Shown here one piece after another: positions 10,928-24,000 of a stretch of DNA of 64,000 bases. Each line of letters begins with the position of its first letter. Positions within the stretch are counted from its first letter, which is position 1. The position numbers were made by a program, and so were the translations under genes. Under the pieces are notes generated by a model. The model was given only the letters and a program-made list of their open reading frames with translations, did not search any database and was not told the origin of the DNA. This DNA comes from Euptelea pleiosperma (Eukaryota; Streptophyta; Magnoliopsida; Ranunculales; Eupteleaceae): positions 16,246,248 through 16,310,247 of the forward strand of contig CM068551.1 of the NCBI GenBank assembly GCA_035048495.1, read 5' to 3'.

Positions 10928-11099
10928 TCTCAACCTTAGACCTTGGTTCACATCAATTTGTAATTGTACTTGGGCATCTTGGCTTGTGGCTATCAGGTAT
11001 TGTAGAAAATTTATGTGATGAAAATCTGTAAAGAATAATTTCATATTCTAGTTTGGCAAAGATTTCGTGTGACACAAAATATTCTTGTAACAATTCCTA

Positions 11100-12575
11100 C
11101 GAGCACCAGTGTAGCGTTGAAGATGTCGTGGTATGCATACTTCACCGACTACATGAAGACTAAAAAAGAAAGACAGCAAAAATCAGACGGTTGATGATAG
11201 GAGTCATCTGAGTCACTACTCATTTGTTCGTTAAAGATCGTATGTGCTCGCATAGGAAGGTAAGTGACTTAGTGACCATAGGAATTGGTTTTAAATGAAT
11301 AAAATATAATAGTCAAACCTAGTCAGAGGACAGACTCAAGTCTAGTCAAGATTTTGACTATAGGGGTATGTCCAATCGATTGAACCCTATAGAACAGAAA
11401 CTGTTTCAAAGTTCGATCGATTGGACTTTCCTGATCAATTGATTGAACTCTACGGACAGAACTCATTCTGAGTCTGATCGATTGGATCTTCCTGATTAAT
11501 CGATTAGACACTACGGAACAGAAACTTTAAAGAGTCTGATCGATTGAACCCTTAGTACAATCGATTGGATTTACGAAGGAAAAACCCATCCGTACTAGCC
11601 CAATCGATTAAACCTAGAGTACAATTGATTAGTACAATCGATTGGACTATGTGCGAATAGGTCTTTTCATATCCGAAATTCAAGGTTTCACATTCTCCAC
11701 CTCTCTTATGACTCAAGGTTACGAAACTCTATAAATATAACTATTCTTTGACTTACAGATTGTACATTAACACTCAAAATAGTGTTTTATTTATTAAGAG
11801 TTGTCCATTCGAAGATGAAAAGTTCAAAGCTTCATTACTATTTCTTAAGAACTTTTCTCTTCTCTTTGAAGCTTAGTGCTTGATATTTACTCAGCTTAGG
11901 TTTCCCACTTAGAATCTTAAACCTAGCAAGTCTGAGAGTACCAGTGCGTCTCAACACTATTTGAGTGACTTGGGGTTTAAGGTGTACTGAATCTTTCACC
12001 TTCAGTAGAGACTGAAGTGTTGAGAATTAAGATCAAGGACTTCTGATCTAAGGCTTCTTGATTGAACAAGCAGACAATGTTTCTTGATTGGGAGGGCGTA
12101 CGTGGAATTGTAGCGTTGATTCAGAGGACGTGGACGCATGGGTAGTGGGCATTGGCTAAGGTTGGAAGCTGCATTTACAACGTGTACGTAGGTAACTTTT
12201 GTTTCGTTTAACTTTCCGCTGGACGTGGTCCCGTGGTTTTCCTTGGCTAAGGTTTCTACGTAAAAACTCTGTCTTATAGATGTTTGATTATCATTCCGTT
12301 AATTGTATTGATTAAATCAAATGACGAAAATACAATATACCACGGAGATATATTTGATTTAAGTCTGTTGAAATAATCTTTTTATCAATCAACTAAAGCA
12401 TGCGAGTTTATCACCTTAGATGCATCTTATAATTTTTTAGGAAGATATAATTTTCTCGATTTAATAAGAAGTACAACATTTGTGATCTCAAGGTAAAAAT
12501 GGTTATAGATTAAATTATAAGAAAATTTTCATGTCTACTAAATATATATTTGCGAACAATGTGGTATCACTTGTA
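11100..12575 (+). repeat. Probable Ty1/copia LTR with primer-binding site
   Basis: A TATA-like CTATAAATATAAC lies at about 11730, followed by transcribed-leader-like sequence. TGGTATCACTTG at about 12561-12572 resembles the copia primer-binding motif complementary to initiator Met tRNA and follows an ...AACA end. No gag follows, so this is an LTR and leader remnant. The left boundary is uncertain. Confidence 0.4.
11366..11650. repeat. Irregular array of GATCGATTG / CAATCGATT motifs
   Basis: About ten copies of CAATCGATT or GATCGATTG (and variants such as CAATTGATT) occur at uneven spacing, often next to GGA and an ACGGAACAGAA block. They lie inside the putative LTR, upstream of its TATA-like site. 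Confidence 0.55.
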
Positions 12576-13665
12576 AAAGATAGTTCATAGTTCATATAGA
12601 ATCAAACTTTTGATTGATTCGTGCACTTGGGAGCTTGTGAATGAAGACAAGGTTAATGGTTCAAATACTAGGTTTAATCTTCCCATGAAGCACTTGATTC
12701 ATTTGTTGTTGATGTAGAACAAGTAGTAGATTCTTTCATGGAGCTTTTGGACTGTCAAAAGCCCAAACGGTATTGAACGGGACACATGGGCATTAACGGA
12801 ATTGTTAATGGAAACTGGACACAACAAACATTAACGGAATTAATTGTCATCATTGTCAGAATCGCGCAACGTCTGTCATTCTTAAAAGGAAACGACAAGA
12901 TTTTCAATACTCATTGCTTTGCAGAGACATGCTATTTGTTAGCCAAATTCCATTGTTTAGTAGGTCCACACGACAATTCCGTTTTCAAGATTCTGCTATT
13001 TTTGGAAAGTCCTATTTTAGCGATAACTTTTATTATAGAAGTCAGAATCACTCACCGTCGATTCTGACGTGTTTCTAGGCTCTAGTATTATCAATTTCCA
13101 TGCTTTGTTCGATTTTTGTTATTTTGAGTAGCTTTCCTATTTTACTTATTTTCGTGTTTTACATTAAACAAGTTGTAAGCCGAAAGACGAAGACAGTTTT
13201 TATCATTAAGATTTCGTGATTCAGCTCCTTTGAGGGTTCTCTCTGTTTGGTGGATTCCAGACCTCAAGATATTGACATTGGTCATATCTTTTTTACTGTT
13301 TCACGCTGCGTCAGCTGTTATGCCAAGGCCAAAGAAATTTTAGACTTTAATGAGCTTATGCTTATCCAAAGACTTTACAATTTATTTTTGTCCAAAGCTT
13401 ATTATGTGCCAAAATACAAAACTTATATAAGAATTATATTTTTACAATATATATTTATATAAATAATGGATTTATTTTGAAATATGTGACATGAGGGTGG
13501 TAGCACGATGCAGTTCAAATTCTGACAAGGTTTGCGTACTTCTAAGTCTCCAAGGCCAAATTGATGAGTATAATGCATGCCGTCTACCAAAAACTATGAT
13601 GCATCCAAGAGGTGCTCTGTTGATTGATAGGTATGGAAGCAACTCCCTCATTATCCATTCCCTAA
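12576..13665. other. No gene recognised
   Basis: Open stretches at 12786-13067 and 13247-13462 encode nothing I recognise. The segment is probably retrotransposon leader and unrelated AT-rich DNA. Confidence 0.4.
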
Positions 13666-13960
13666 GGGCGTGTTTGATTGCCGAGTGGGAAAATTGCATT
13701 TTCCTTGGGAAAACACAACTGTCCTTTGTTAGATAGACATTTTAAATCTGTGTAATTTCCCCTACCAAGCCATTTAACTAATGGATAATTTTTCCTACTA
13801 AACCTGGAATTCATTTCCCATCCAGATAGGTCAGAATTCATTTCCACCTGAAAATACGCCTTTATTTTCTCACATGGTTGAAATATGTTTTCTCAGTTTC
13901 AATCAGCATTTCCCATAAGTATTTTCTCAGGAAAATTTTCGGTGCGAACAAACACAGGCC
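13666..13960. mobile_element. Tourist-like MITE, GGGCGTGTTTGATTG family, copy 2
   Basis: The left end GGGCGTGTTTGATTGCC follows TAA (13663-13665). The interior matches 321-624 along its length (for example CCTACCAAGCCATTTAA and CATTTCCCATCCAGATAGG). The right end GAACAAACACAGGCC is degraded and followed by TCA instead of TAA. Confidence 0.7.
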
Positions 13961-13994
13961 TCACTTCCTCACAACTCGAATCAGTATTTTTTTT

Positions 13995-14170
13995 CCATTT
14001 TGTAAACACGCCCTGGTAAATGACTGCAATGGAACTCACTTACCTACTTGGTTCGCTGCACTGGGATACATTTTGCACTCCAGTGCAAATGGCAGTGAGT
14101 TACATTGCAGTCACTTACCACAGTTTTTGGGCTGCAATACGTTACCAAATCAAGTGCATTAATATTTTTC
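13995..14170. repeat. Fragment of GGCCCTGCTTGG MITE family
   Basis: GACTGCAATGGAACTCACTT and CTTGGTTCGCTGCACTGGG match inner parts of the elements at 36943-38285 and 48536-48746. Both ends are missing. Confidence 0.45.
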
Positions 14171-15054
14171 AAGCATCCACTTTTTTTACTACATTTTATA
14201 TTTTTTTAACACTTCTAGGCCCTGGTCCTACCCTAAACCTGCCCTTATAGGGCCTCACCCTTATAAGTGAGGGTAAGGCTAAGGTCTGGCTAGGGCCTCA
14301 CCCTTATAACTCTCCCTTCTAGTTTTCCCATTTATACAATGAACTCAACAAGAATAAAAACTTTTCTGAAAGAAGGAAAGTATGAGATCACTGACAAAAA
14401 ACTCATGGACCTTCAAGAATAATTTCTTCAGTACTTTCATCACAGAATAAGGGCATCCCCTGTACATCCATACTGTTCATGAGTGTTGATGATCTGTGTT
14501 ATTCAAACAGAGAGATGGAGGATCAAGAAAATAGAAAAGGCCCAAGAGCCAGAACTGATTTCCCTTAATGTGGACGCGTAACCCAAAATCCATGTAATCA
14601 TCTAAATTGCATTCCCCCAAAATCTGAGTAGCAATAATAACCCTATGAAAGGGAAGAAAAAAAAATCACTTGCATCCAAAATCTATTTAGACAAACAAAT
14701 TAATATCTCCCTCCACCTCGCAAGACATTCGCTGCCTGAAACTTCCCAATACCTGAACAAGTAGAAAACAACATGAGCAATGAGCAAATAAAAAAAAAAA
14801 AATAGATGAAAAGGGAATAAGACAGAGATTGTGAGTACCCCACTATCATTAGCATATCTGACCAAAGTACAGCATTTACATTTCTCTGGATGGCAGTCCC
14901 TGTAGAAAAAAACAACAGCTGACCTGTGGCCCTTGGTAAAATTAGCCACCATCTGTATCTATATATCCTACTATATATGAATTCCCCGATTTGTTCTAAG
15001 CAATATGACAAGAGAGAGGGTGAAGAAAGAGGGTCCATCATCAATGAGATGATT
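14171..15054. other. 3' flank of TH2
   Basis: On the minus strand this lies just downstream of the TH2 stop codon and should hold its 3' untranslated region. The block at 14220-14320 repeats GGGCCTCACCCTTATA. No other gene is recognised; no poly(A) signal can be placed with confidence. Confidence 0.4.
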
Positions 15055-18000
15055 CTACGGCCCCAAAATGAAGGCATGTATTTCTGCCCAATTAGAAACC
15101 GTGTAAAGAATGCCAGACAGCCCCTTCCAATTAGAAGTCTCGCTGTCAACGAATTCTTTCTGCTTCTTCACCAACCCAGAAAATAATGGAACAAAAGAAA
15201 CACCAAACTGATTCCCCAATCTCCTTAGGCTTGAGCTCGATCCGATCACGATGCCTACATCCGCTTCGAGCAGGCAAAGTAAGTCACCCACTGAGTCTCC
15301 AATGTACACAGATAAGTGCTTGCCATTATCATTTTGGTTCTTTACAATGTCCTTGAAAGCTTGGACCTTGTCAATGGGAGACTCCACCTTCTTCACAATT
15401 TCACCCGTGGAAATGGATTCTTCATAAGTGAACTCGTTTGCATGTACATTCAAAACATTCAGACCTCCTGCTCAACAGAACGAGTATAAAGCTTTTCATC
15501 ATCTTCTCCAGCAGTGTCTTAACAATAGCACATACCAGAGGAAAATAGCCATTTAAATAGTCCCTAGCTCTGAATATTATAAGATGAACAATACGGAACT
15601 TGAAGGAGCAATATGCTTTGTTAAAAAGAAAAAATGAAAAGGAGCCTTCCATTTTCATCTTCCAAATTGCACTCGTTACTCGATAATAAACCATGAAGCA
15701 ATAAGTAGGTATGGTTGACACTAGTTAAAACAAGATGACAGGGACAATAGTTAAGGAGTTCCAAGAATCAAACAATCCTTGAAAGCATGAACACAATCAG
15801 CATGCTCTGAAAAATCTTGTTCCTGAATACCACTGTGAACAAACAAAACAAAGCAACGTGATTTACACCTGAATTTCCTCCACCAGCTAGGCTCATAGTG
15901 TACAAATTTCTACTACACCTCAGATGGTATTGTATCATCAGCTGTGACGAACGTATTCAACAAAACAGAAAGCGCAACAACTTGGAATGTAGTACGTGTA
16001 CAGTTTCTGGCCAAATGATGGGATAGATAAAAATCACAATCATTGTACTTTGCTGAAGATGGCATAAATATATAAACAGAGCATGCTGCTTCAAAAATGC
16101 ATGAATGTACTAGTAAATGCCTAGGATAGAAATAAACGATCGAAAAACTTGTCTAGAACCAAGTATACAACAAAAAACCCAAATCTAGATCAACATATTA
16201 GCAAATGGAATGCATTTCAGTTGCTTCGATCGTAAAACAGATAATTTCAAATTTGAATGCTACTCCCACTCCCACACCGCTGCTTCCTTCCTCTTCCAGT
16301 AACCAAGTTCTTAAGCAACAAGAACTAGCAAGCATGCCACCATTGCATCAGCCATGACTTAACCATGGCTCAAGGTTTGTCTAATTTAACAGAATCAAAC
16401 TGCCTTCGGAAATTTTTCAGAAACGTAAGCAGAATAACACATGTGAACAACATGGTTGTCAAGCTCCAAGACGGATGAATCAGTAAATTTCTACCCCAAA
16501 TCCCAAAATATGAAGAAACCAAATGCCCAGGTTATCAACAGCTAAAATCAAATTGCTTGGTCCAATGTATTAACATCACCATCAATTTTTGTCACGAACC
16601 TGTTGAAGGTTGGTTCAGGAAGTTGCTACTATTTAGTCTAGTACGGAGATTCTCAAGATATTTTCATACATGTATCTAGTAGAAGGGGGCCTTATGGTAA
16701 CCATCTAAACTGAAAGGCAACTAACTAAAAAATAAAAATAATTAAGAAAAGAGAACTAACTCAACAGCTAAAAGTAAAAAAATATATATGTATCTACACT
16801 ACTTTAAAGCCAAACCAGGGTTGGGGCACGCCCTTCACACGGGCTTCACAAGACGCTCACCTATGCGGAGCAGAACTTTGATGATGGAGACCCATCATCA
16901 ACGTTGATCACGGACGACCGTGTCGGCCATGTGGCACACTCTTAGAGACTGCTGACCCTGGATGTTTGGCCTATCACTAGGTAGACCTACATACCAAAAA
17001 TCAACGTGATTAGTGATTTCTAACCTTTGGATCTGACTACCACAAATAGTGCTCGAAATCCATGGTAAAAAATAAACCATGGAAAAGACTCTAATCGGAT
17101 AGAAATTACTAATCAGGTTGAATTTTACTATGTAAGTCCATCTAGGGATGGGCTAAGCATTCATGCTGTCAGGGGTCTCAAAGAGTGCCATGTGACTCAT
17201 ACTGTGGTCCATCATCAGCGTTGACGAGGCCCCTATAATCACTCACGTGCAACACATGTGCCGCCCCTAGCATAAGTAACATTAAATCTTCTGTACTTGT
17301 ATTTACATACACACCACATCCTTTCGAGCAGTCCATAAATGCTGATCATTTCTAGCTTGTCACGTATCCAAAAAATCAACCTTGTTGAGGAGCATTGATG
17401 AAGATGATCTAACTTGATCCTCAAAACTTGATGTAGGGATTAAAAAAAAATATCCTTGCTATGCAGCAAGAAGTAGTTGGGAAGAGTGAGAGATGAAAAC
17501 ACTGATTATGGTATGGAAACTAGGTTAAACCTCTCATAAGGATTTCTGTAAAATACATTTAAAATTTCTCAGAGGGACTGAAAACCAAAAGGCAAATTTT
17601 ATTCAGTAATCCAAAATAATTAACCTTACAGTACTTTCATAACTACTATTTAAAAGAAATAAAAAAACATAAATAGATAACTGAAGGGCTAAAAAACTTA
17701 TCTAACGTCCAAAATAACACAAATCGAACTCCAATAGACTCAAATACGCTAACTGTCAATAACACAGTGACACTATAGTCAAACTTTGAACATTGTTTTG
17801 ACACCCAAAAGGATGAAGTCTTCTAGGAAAGAGTGGTAACAGCTTTTACAAGGTCTGAAATGAGTTATAACACTCCTGACGAATCCAAAATCAAATATTT
17901 GACTGGAAAGTATGACCTTTAGAAGGTACCATTATCCCTATTGGATTTGAAAATTCAAGACTTCTTTTCCCAGCATATGTTCGCTGCAGCTCTCTTTGAC

Positions 18001-21000
18001 TCTTGATATTTAATCTCCAACATGTTTGATACTCTTGCATCGATCCTCATTATTGGCTTAGAAAGATGAAGACCTATTAGTTTGGTCTATTAAGGCCTTT
18101 GAATCCTGAGGCCATATTCGGCAGAGAATGTCGCCTTATGTTGGTGACTTGGTGCATATGGAAAGAAAAGAACAAACACATCTTTAAAGAGAAATACAGA
18201 TCAAAGGAAGAAGTGATTGAGAGAATAACAAGTACTTATTTGGTCATCCGTCCTCAAGGAATTCAAAAGAAAAAAAAAGTAGCTTTGTAAATTGTGTGTT
18301 TAATTAGGAGGTGTTACTTAATGAAGTAAACTTTTGAGATTGTTGTATAGCTTGCTTGAACAGGACCACCACCCCATTAACATTTGTTTGTACAATGGCT
18401 TTTGGACTTTTGGGTTTGCCACCCATAGAGTTTTTCTAAGCTTAATTCTCAATTGCGCCTTTTGATTTCGAAGAACTTATAATTCGAATAAGGCTCTGTA
18501 TGGTGATCAACAAAAAGTTTTACAGAAAAAGGATTTGTATGTCAAAAAGTGCTGATACAGAAAAAGTTTTATGACATTTAAATGCAAAAATCATTTCTAG
18601 AAAACTTATTCAGGTCAACCATACAGAGCCTAATAGAAAATATTATAACCCTCATATTAACAAAATGTTCAGAAGAAATCCACAAGAACGGATCTTTGTA
18701 AAGAACAGAGATATCAATATGTACCTTTTCGCTCCATCCACTTTTCCAAACTTTACCACTTGAGCTAATCCAATTTCAGATGTGACTCCTGATTCTTTCA
18801 TTATCAAATCAAAAACTTATTTGTCAATCACCACTGTCACAGTTGAAAACTAGCAACTCCAAAACTGGGTGATAGAAAAAGCACAGCATCTTCATCAAAT
18901 ATTTATCAAAATTGGTGGTAATTCCCAATTGATGATATGTCGTTCTGGATAAAACTAAATGCCCACAAGTTTGATATTACCTCCTATTCCGAGTAGTCCT
19001 TAACTCTTTATTGAAGCACTCAAAGATATCATTTGGTCGTCATGAATCCACCCATCTTCTGCCACACAAACCACCCTCAAACCCAAGGAAAAGAAAAACT
19101 AACAATTGAGAATTTGGGGAGTGGAGGAGTATCTTTGCTGTGAAGCAAAGAGTTAGTTGATAAAGTTCAAAAAGGAAAACACCAATCACTTCAAAGCCAA
19201 GGTCTATTAAGAAACATACGCAAAACCCCTCATGAAAGTGTTTCTGCAAAGAAACACAAGAGTTCTTTAAGGAACTAAAAGCCTAAATGCAAATTTCATT
19301 CAATAATTCGAAAATAATCTACCTTGCCTTGACAAAAGCTATGACCATAAATAGAATGAAATTGCATAAATGGACCCCCAGCCGACCCCAAATAACTAAT
19401 CAGATAAAGCTTTGATGAAGATGATAGTGATGATTTCAAAACAATCAACCCCACAATGCTCCCATGGAAACCATCTATAACAAAATGAAAAACATAAAAG
19501 CTAACTTTAGGGATAAGAAGCTAAAATTGCAATCCCCCATCTAGAATAATATTAATCTAAATCTACCCCACAACGCTCCCGTGAATACCATCTATAAGAA
19601 AATGAAAAACCTAAAAGCTAACTTGAGGGATAAGAAACTAATGGCAATCCCCAATCTAGAATAATATAATCTAATTCTAACAATTCAAATACCCCTAAAT
19701 CCAATCACTAACACCATACCTGAATTCAGGAGTTAAGACATTTTGAAACCCAAAATGGTTTTGCGACAACAGTGGCTATTCGCTGCTACTCTGCATGTGA
19801 AGGGGGTTCGTCTTCTTCCCTGTGCATGTGACCAAGTGTGCAGTGGGGCTGCTGTTATGTACAGCCATTCAATTCCTCCTTATTTTTTCATTTTCAGATT
19901 ATTTATTCGAAGAAAACTATCTTAATTTTGTGAATTACGAATTATTGAAATCTTGTGTGAATTTTTTTTTTTTTAGAATTTAAATTTTAATCACCTAGCA
20001 ATGCCTAGGGGCTAAGTCATCTAGGGAACCCCTATACTCAACTATCACCTGGCGCCTTTGACTACACTGTTCTAACCTTTCTGATGGTTCCTCAATCAAA
20101 TACTTGGGTAAAAAGTCATGAACTTTGGAAGTTAGCAGTATCACTGTCCTGGTAAGTTTGACGATTCTGAACCTCTTTTCTCAATGTCTGTTCATCATGA
20201 CTTCATTTGGCCTTTATTTTTAATCTCTGATATGCCTGATACTCTTGTTTGAACCCTCATATTCTCGGTACAAGTTATGAGCTTATAAGCTTCACTGCAA
20301 ATCAACTTATAGATTAAAAGTTATGAGCTTTTAAAATTTTCGAAGGGAACAATAAGGTTCCTAGATAAATGCCAATTCAGTTTTGTACAACAGAAAATTT
20401 AAGAGGCACCCCACATTTATAGAAATTTTAAAAGCAAAAGAACATTTTACCCTTTAGATAAATTAACTAACTAATGACTGCATGGTTGTGTGGGTTTTAA
20501 AAAAGTGGGAGTACTAACTGGAAACAAAACTTTCGGCTTCAAATAACTGTCAGGAATGTCACTTCATTTTATAATAATATATTATAGATGAACCTTTAAT
20601 TCAATCCCTCAAAAAACTTGTAAGGCTAAATTGGAAAACTGCCAAAAAGCCTTTAATCCTTGGTTAGAAATTCTAACCACTTAATATTATAACATAAACT
20701 CTTCAAACGTTTACAGTCCATTTGTAATACTTTGATACATCAGACAGACAAGACTAAAATAGCATTGCCTTGACTTGTAACCATAATTACCAACATTGAC
20801 TTGTGTATCCACCTCCAGTAAAAATTGCATTACATATACATACAGAACGATACGAAAACATAAAAATCAAAAAACACGTGGAATAATACTCGTGCACCAG
20901 CAGATATGCGTCAATATGCAATTTATAAACACAGATACAATGAAATGACTAAGATACCTAATAAATAATAATAATAAAAGATATTGAAGTATACAATACA

Positions 21001-24000
21001 TGACAGTTTATATGCATCGATATGCCCTTTATCAAGATAATACACCCATATCAATTGGTATCAACCAAAATTATAAACCATGGTCCCCCCACCACCGCAA
21101 CCAAATCTTTACTAATTCAGTCCTCAAACACCAACTCGAAATTGCAAATCTCAAATGTGTCACCCAATCACCTTCTCTACATAATCACTACTTAATTCCT
21201 ACTTCTTCAAAGTAAGAAAGTCAATTCCAACAAAGATAAAATAGTCAAACTGCAAATCCACTAAAGAACCTACCCCAAGACAGCAATATAAGTAAAACTG
21301 CCCAAGTGACCATTCCTTGAGAATAATCTCTCTTCCGAAGAAGACTTGAGGTACCTCAAAATTACGTGGCATCCGAATGGGATGTCTAAGGTGAATGGAA
21401 ATGTGGCCAGACTAACCACATATTGAAATAAGATGTCTACTAATGATAAGATAATTGACTTACCAACTGTTTGGCCAGGGATCTATGTGTAAGCTTCATG
21501 GCGTCTAAGATGGTGATTCTTCTCAACTACAGCATCAACCAATATGGACCCCACTCTTCTAATTTCTTTCAAGAGTTCAAAGAAAATACATCCACTGTGA
21601 GATAAATATATCATTCCTTGATCAAATGGCCATAACCTAAGAAATACTATAGGGTGGATGATGGGTTAGCTTGTAAGAGGTGAAGACGGGTTTTAAACCA
21701 ATGATTAAACAATACCAACACTTCTAAGCACTGTCAGCACATAAACGACAAGGATAGTGAATTGAATTCATTTCTTAAAAAATGTAGGGCGATTAGCACT
21801 AATCTAAACCCAGTTTTCTTCGTTACCCGCTAAATCTCTCAAACCACAATCATGATAATTGCTTCAAGAAATAAGTAGTTTTTTCCAACCACCAACCTCA
21901 CCTTCCTCCCCTTGAGCCCGAAATCCAAGTGTGTAGCCACCTTGGTTTTAAAACTCAGTATTGGAGATCGGTTGTCTGGGAACAGAGACCGAGGCATTGT
22001 CTCAGACTATCCAATGTGAAATATAAGAAGAATTATGCGGACTCGCCTGAGTGGCATATTGTCTCATGTCTCGGTCCTAGGCAATCCAAGTCAGGATCGT
22101 CCAGAACTTAAAACCATGGTAGCCATGTCCTCCTGATGAAGAGCATCGTGAAAAGAAAGGATCAAAAGGAAAAAAAAATGAATTCTTCATGCCCAACTAA
22201 TGCAGTTACTACAATTTATTAATTAAATAGTAAGAAAGATACAAATGGAGCTTCATTGCAAGAGCAATCATTTCTTAATGGTCTATAGACACTATGATAA
22301 GCCTAAATGAATCATTTGTCACGTTTCGCACATACTAATCTATCAACTTAATATCATTTTCTAGATCAAAAATATCATCAAGAATTATGAACATTGGAAA
22401 TTAAAACTTGCAGAATTAATTTTCAACAGAAACACAATCACAACTTAGCCAAGAAAGCGCCATCACTAATGATTTATCAGATTCTACAATATTAAATCAA
22501 TTTAGCGTACTTTACATCAAGCAGCACATAACAAGACGTCTCAACAGAGACTATATGATAAGCCTAAATGAATCATTTGTCACGTTTCGCACATACTAAT
22601 CTATCAACTTAATATCATTTTCTAGATCAAAAATATCGTCAAGAATTATAAACATTGGAAATTAAAACGCGCAGAATTAATTTTCAACAGAAACACAATC
22701 ACAACTTAGCCAAGAAAGCGCCATCACTAATGACTTAATCAGATTCTACAATATTAAATCAATTTAGCGTACTTTACATCAAGCAGCACATAACAAGATG
22801 TCTCAACAGAGGCAAAACAAAGCACAACATGATCTGTACAAATACAAATTATATTAAAGCTCAATTAAGCCAAAACATGTTGTGTATACTTTATAGAAGA
22901 TGCATATACAATAAAAAATAAGGTTTAATTTACTTTAATTATGGTTCCGGTACAAGACGATACATACCCCAATGTATCTTCTCAGTCCCTACCAAACAAG
23001 ACGCCTCAACCAAGACAAAATGAGACAGAACAAGACTCTGAACTCTGAATGCTGCAACTTTTATTTGTGAACAACCGTAATTTGCAATTGGCAAATCTGG
23101 TCATATTAAACCACGTTACTAGAAACTTCACAGAGGCTTATGTTTCAGGGCTATTTGCTATAGTGAAAATAGCATAAAGTCAAGTCAGTGTCACAAAAAC
23201 TAAATATACATTCTGGAATTTAAAATATTGCAATTCTAGAAAAAGTTGTGCTAGTAACCCAAAGTTCAAGAGAGTACAATTGGTGTTCTACACAGAAAAA
23301 AACACGCAAATTGCCAAGCAAATGTGTACTATAGATTTCACAAACTGCACAGTTCTCATAGTAAAGAAATATACCTGATGAAAAAGCTGACCTAATAAGA
23401 TCCCCACACCAACAATAAGAAAGTATATGGACATCTGCATTCAGATCTTCATTCTTTACAATCTTCTGAAAGAACCCTGTACAACCATCTTGGAGTTGAA
23501 GACGTTCGCCAGCCCGCTTTATGTCTTCCAGATTTAAACCCTGCAGTACCCCAGATTCAATCACTCTTGAATTTGCCCGTTTCTCAAAATCTGAAAGTCG
23601 CTCAAGTGCACTGCGTAGACCTTCATAGTTAAATCCTTCCACTGCAAAATCACAGGAAGTTGGAACATGAGAGCATTATAAAAAGCTCTTAGTGAGTGAT
23701 TGCTATACTTTTACCTCGTTTTAATTAGATCATTCCTGAAACTATAAAATGTGTTTCTTGAAAATATTATACATCAACCAAGAAGTGCGCAACTGCTTAT
23801 TTTACCTTTCTCACTGGGCAAAATGCTTTCTATGCATTGTTCATACTCTTCAGTATACTGTCCAGAAAGAACATCCCACGTGTTCCTCAGATCAGCTGAT
23901 GACTTCCGAACAAGTACATTTTCAGGTCCACTCTGATCAGCTTTTGGTACGGTTAATATAGCAATCTCTGCTAAAATGGCGGCAGAATCAACAACAGTGC

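Larger units (their letters stand above)
15468..23374 (-). other. TH2 intron 5, 7.9 kb, enlarged by repeats
   Basis: The donor GTATAT follows SAFSSG at 23375, and the acceptor precedes exon 6 at 15468-15469. Coding reads straight across it (SSG|GLNVLNVHANEF), so no exon is missing. It contains an F1 foldback, a LINE-like scrap, a Tourist MITE and two tandem duplications listed separately. The rest is AT-rich with no recognised gene. Confidence 0.85.

Noticed and set aside
14683..15149. Minus-strand open frames downstream of TH2, including a Cys-rich segment CHPEKCKCC
   Set aside because: They lie after the TH2 stop in its likely 3' region. A GTAG-type donor before the stop could in theory splice to this segment, but the protein already ends where the family does.
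21929..22111. Short open frame in TH2 intron 5
   Set aside because: No start context, no domain, and surrounded by intronic repeats; probably chance.
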